DNA of 8,586 nt from Desulfobacteraceae bacterium (lineage in GTDB: Bacteria; Desulfobacterota; Desulfobacteria; Desulfobacterales; BuS5). The stretch is taken from contig JAUVKE010000094.1 of assembly GCA_030592105.1 (NCBI GenBank), positions 1-8,586 on the forward strand, in the 5' to 3' direction. The notes under the pieces are model-generated. The model made no database searches. It was not told where the DNA came from and worked only from the letters and a program-made list of their open reading frames with translations. Numbering within the stretch: the first letter of the stretch is position 1; each line of letters starts with the position of its first letter. The position numbers and the translations under genes are program-made. Below are positions 6,028 to 8,586 of the stretch, in pieces.

Positions 6028-6761
6028 ACGGTTTTACAGCGGTCTATCTGCGGGAAATGTGGATTTTAAAACGGAGAATCAAACGGCAGCTTTTGAGCAT
6101 GTCGGTCTCTCCCCTTCTTTATTTGATTGCTTTTGGTTATGCCATGGGAAAAGGCGCAACCTTTGATGGACATACCTATATTGAATTTCTTATTCCCGGC
6201 CTGGTGGCCATGAGCAGCATGACCCAGGCATTTGCCATATCGACTGATATTAATGTGGCACGGTTTTACTGGCATATTTTTGAAGAATTTCAAGCCGCCC
6301 CCATAAGCAATGCCGCCTATGTGGCAGGGGAGGTCCTGGCCGGTATGACAAGGGGTTTTATCTCTGTTGGAGTGATCCTTGTCATTGGTTTTTGTTTTAA
6401 TGTATTCCTTGACTATGGTAATCTGTTTTTCTGGCTTGCCATAGGGCTTAACAGTTTTGTTTTTGCATCCCTTGCAGTATGGTTGGCCATGCTGGTTAAA
6501 TCCCATGCGGATCAGGCCATGTTAACCAATTTTATTATTACACCCATGGCTTTTTTAGGGGGAACTTTTTTTCCGGTGGAGCGTCTCCCTGTGTGGGCTC
6601 AGAAGATTATTTGCCTCCTTCCCCTTACCCATGCTGCAGCTGTGATAAGAAAGACCGCTTTTGATACTCCACCTGATCTTTTTTCATATCTGCTCCTTCT
6701 GGTAATCGGAGTGATATTTTTTTATGCTGCCCTAAAATGTGTTGACAGGGCCAGGGATTAA
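6021..6761 (+). CDS. ABC-2 type transporter permease
   Basis: This is the inner-membrane half of a DrrB/NodJ-like exporter, partner of the ATPase just upstream, whose end it overlaps by 7 bases; that overlap suggests coupled translation and fixed stoichiometry. The 246 residues show about six hydrophobic segments: roughly 27-43, 54-73, 102-130, 134-158, 166-187 and 222-238. The conserved ABC-2 region MAFLGGTFFPVERLP...LPLTHAAAVIR lies at about 175-210. No signal peptide is expected. The ATG at 6021 follows GAAGG closely. The exported substrate is unknown. Polysaccharide, drug and lipid exporters all share this architecture, and adjacency to glgB alone does not decide it. Confidence 0.92.
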   Translation: MLNGFTAVYLREMWILKRRIKRQLLSMSVSPLLYLIAFGYAMGKGATFDGHTYIEFLIPGLVAMSSMTQAFAISTDINVARFYWHIFEEFQAAPISNAAYVAGEVLAGMTRGFISVGVILVIGFCFNVFLDYGNLFFWLAIGLNSFVFASLAVWLAMLVKSHADQAMLTNFIITPMAFLGGTFFPVERLPVWAQKIICLLPLTHAAAVIRKTAFDTPPDLFSYLLLLVIGVIFFYAALKCVDRARD

Positions 6762-6766
6762 AATCA

Positions 6767-8586
6767 ATGGAATTTATGGATAAATACCATCAAGTACCGG
6801 ATAAACAGATTTCTCTTTCTGATCTTTTAAAGACAATTTTAGAAAATGATCCTTATCTTTCTCCTTATCAAGAAGCTCTGAAGCGAAGAATATTACGCCT
6901 TCGAAGCAGGCTTAAGGAGCTTCTCCCTAAAGATGCTCCCCTTAAAGATTTTGCATTGGGATATGAATATTTCGGACTCCATTTTACAGATAATCAATGG
7001 ATTTTTAGAGAATGGGCTCCCAATGCGGATAAAATTTATATTATCGGGGAAATGACCGGCTGGGTTGAAAAAAAAGATTTTTCACTTACAAGGACAGGTG
7101 ATAATGGCGTATGGGAAATCAGTCTCCCTCCCCAGGCATTTAAACATAAAGATCTTTACCGCCTTCGAATTTACTGGGACAAAGGTGGGGGTGACCGTAT
7201 CCCCTCTTATGCCCGGCGGGTTGTTCAGGATCCTGAAACTTTGATATTCAATGCCCAGGTCTGGATGCCTGATCAGCCTTTCCAATGGGAAATACCCAAT
7301 TTTAAAAATTCCGGAGAGCCTCCCTTTGTTTATGAGGCACATGTTGGAATGGCCCAGGAGGAAGAAAAGGTCGGTTCATATGTGGAGTTTAAGGAAAAAA
7401 TTCTTCCAAGGATTGTTAAAGCCGGATACAATACGCTTCAGCTTATGGCCATTCAGGAGCATCCTTATTATGGTTCCTTTGGATACCATGTATCAAATTT
7501 TTTTGCAGCATCCGGAAGGTTCGGAACCCCTGATGAATTAAAGGGGCTTGTTGATGCGGCGCACAAGGCCGGCCTTGCGGTTATAATGGATATTGTCCAT
7601 TCCCATGCCGTAAATAATCAGGTGGAAGGTTTAAGCTGTTTTGATGGAACATTGTATCAGTATTTCCACGGTGGCCCCAGGGGTATCCATTATGCCTGGG
7701 ATTCAAGGTGTTTTGATTACGCAAAAAATAGTGTTATTCATTTTTTATTATCAAATTGCAGGTTCTGGCTTGAAGAGTATAATTTTGACGGTTTCCGTTT
7801 TGATGGGGTTACCAGTATGCTCTATCTTCACCACGGTCTTGAGGCGTCTTTTACATCATATGATGATTATTTTAATCAAAGTGTGGATGAAGACGCCCTT
7901 ATATATCTTGCCCTTGCAAATATTGTAATCCATGAAGTCAAGCCTGATGCCCTTACCATTGCAGAAGATATAAGCGGAATGCCGGGGCTTGCGGCACCTG
8001 TTTCCCATGGAGGTGCAGGGTTTGATTTCAGACTTGCCATGGGCGGTCCTGATTACTGGGTGAAGCTTGTTAAGGAGATGCGTGATGAAGACTGGCCAAT
8101 AAATTATATATGGCATGAGCTTAACAACCGTAGAAAAGATGAGAAAATTATCAGTTACGTGGAATCCCACGACCAGGCCCTTGTGGGTGACAAGACCCTT
8201 ATTTTCAGGATGATAGATTCAGATATGTACCATTTTATGAGTACTGGTGCGGAATCTGTCAATGTTGACAGAGGCATGGCTCTGCATAAAATTATCAGGC
8301 TGATTACCCTTGCAACAGCAGGAAACGGATATTTGAATTTCATGGGGAATGAATTCGGTCACCCTGAATGGATAGATTTCCCCCGTGAGGGAAATAACTG
8401 GTCATACCACTATGCCCGACGTCAGTGGCATCTTGCTGATTCCCCTGATCTTAAATACAGATTTCTATCAAGCTTTGACCGTGACATGATCGCAGCCGCC
8501 AGGCAATATCGCATATTCGATGCTCCATGGGCAGATTTTGTATACGAGCATTGCGCCGACAAGATAATTACGTTTTTCAGAAACAG
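6767..8586 (+). CDS. glgB: 1,4-alpha-glucan branching enzyme, GBE1-like (GH13_8), 3' end outside window
   Basis: This enzyme introduces alpha-1,6 branches into glycogen in the cytoplasm. The frame is open from ATG 6767 to the window end (606 codons, no stop), out of an expected 670-700. Order of parts: an N-terminal helical region, a CBM48-like module (about residues 60-165, with WIFREWAPNADKIYIIGEMTGW), then the GH13 barrel from about 185. Catalytic residues are visible: nucleophile D346 in DGFRFDGVTSM, acid/base E400 in TIAEDISGMP and D469 in YVESHDQALVGD. Motifs such as YEAHVGMA, LQLMAIQEHPYYGSFGYHVS, YFHGGPRGIHYAWDSR and YLNFMGNEFGHPEWIDFPR match the eukaryotic/GBE1 group, not the E. coli GlgB group. 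AGGGA (6753-6757) lies 9 bases before the ATG. An ATG at 6776 is a less likely start. It begins 5 bases after the permease stop and is presumably co-transcribed. Confidence 0.95.
   Translation, partial: MEFMDKYHQVPDKQISLSDLLKTILENDPYLSPYQEALKRRILRLRSRLKELLPKDAPLKDFALGYEYFGLHFTDNQWIFREWAPNADKIYIIGEMTGWVEKKDFSLTRTGDNGVWEISLPPQAFKHKDLYRLRIYWDKGGGDRIPSYARRVVQDPETLIFNAQVWMPDQPFQWEIPNFKNSGEPPFVYEAHVGMAQEEEKVGSYVEFKEKILPRIVKAGYNTLQLMAIQEHPYYGSFGYHVSNFFAASGRFGTPDELKGLVDAAHKAGLAVIMDIVHSHAVNNQVEGLSCFDGTLYQYFHGGPRGIHYAWDSRCFDYAKNSVIHFLLSNCRFWLEEYNFDGFRFDGVTSMLYLHHGLEASFTSYDDYFNQSVDEDALIYLALANIVIHEVKPDALTIAEDISGMPGLAAPVSHGGAGFDFRLAMGGPDYWVKLVKEMRDEDWPINYIWHELNNRRKDEKIISYVESHDQALVGDKTLIFRMIDSDMYHFMSTGAESVNVDRGMALHKIIRLITLATAGNGYLNFMGNEFGHPEWIDFPREGNNWSYHYARRQWHLADSPDLKYRFLSSFDRDMIAAARQYRIFDAPWADFVYEHCADKIITFFRN

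Noticed and set aside
6066..6506. Minus-strand frame of 146 codons
   Set aside because: It is antisense to the permease, has no SD or recognisable domain, and the permease frame is clearly coding.
4823..6761. Tautomerase plus ABC pair as a defence or toxin system
   Set aside because: No nuclease, toxin, sensor or mobile gene is nearby, and the ABC pair is an ordinary exporter type; nothing in the sequence supports a defence role.
7251..7928. Two plus-strand frames of about 95 codons
   Set aside because: They lie in another frame inside glgB, whose own frame is uninterrupted and carries all catalytic motifs.

Overview
The window looks like a chromosomal segment of an anaerobic deltaproteobacterium of the Desulfobacterales type (Desulfobacter/Desulfobacula-like). 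This is inferred from futalosine-pathway menaquinone genes, a GBE1-like glycogen branching enzyme, moderate-to-low GC and generally strong Shine-Dalgarno sites. It is not proved by any marker gene. No phage, transposase, CRISPR array or defence island is visible.

Left part (1-2512, + strand): the tail of a possible upstream reading frame, then mqnB (futalosine hydrolase), a 210-base gap with a degenerate palindromic repeat and a promoter candidate, then mqnD (1,4-dihydroxy-6-naphthoate synthase) closely followed by thpR (RNA 2',3'-cyclic phosphodiesterase). MqnB and MqnD act at two steps of the futalosine route from chorismate to menaquinone; mqnA, mqnC and mqnE are not in the window. mqnB has no ATG/GTG/TTG codon that preserves its N-terminus; the best-placed start is an ATT behind a perfect GGAGG.

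Middle (2593-4509, - strand): a small heptad-repeat coiled-coil protein with a C-terminal membrane anchor, a tRNA-Pro(UGG), and asd (aspartate-semialdehyde dehydrogenase of the E. coli type), which lies 45 bases upstream of the tRNA in the same direction. Between the coiled-coil gene and the tRNA there may be a short remnant of a decayed gene.

Right part (4823-8586, + strand): after an AT-rich divergent promoter region comes a tight run of four genes: a MIF-family tautomerase, an ABC ATPase, an ABC-2 type permease (7-base overlap with the ATPase) and glgB (5 bases after the permease). glgB is cut by the window end after 606 codons. It resembles the eukaryotic GBE1-type (GH13_8) branching enzyme rather than the common E. 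coli GlgB type. The spacing suggests one transcript, although the joint function of a tautomerase, an exporter and a branching enzyme is not obvious.

Most of the window is ordinary metabolism. The points most worth checking are the ATT start and hairpin at mqnB, the GBE1-type glgB joined to an ABC exporter/tautomerase unit, and the in-frame 21-base and 54-base repeats in the coiled-coil gene.
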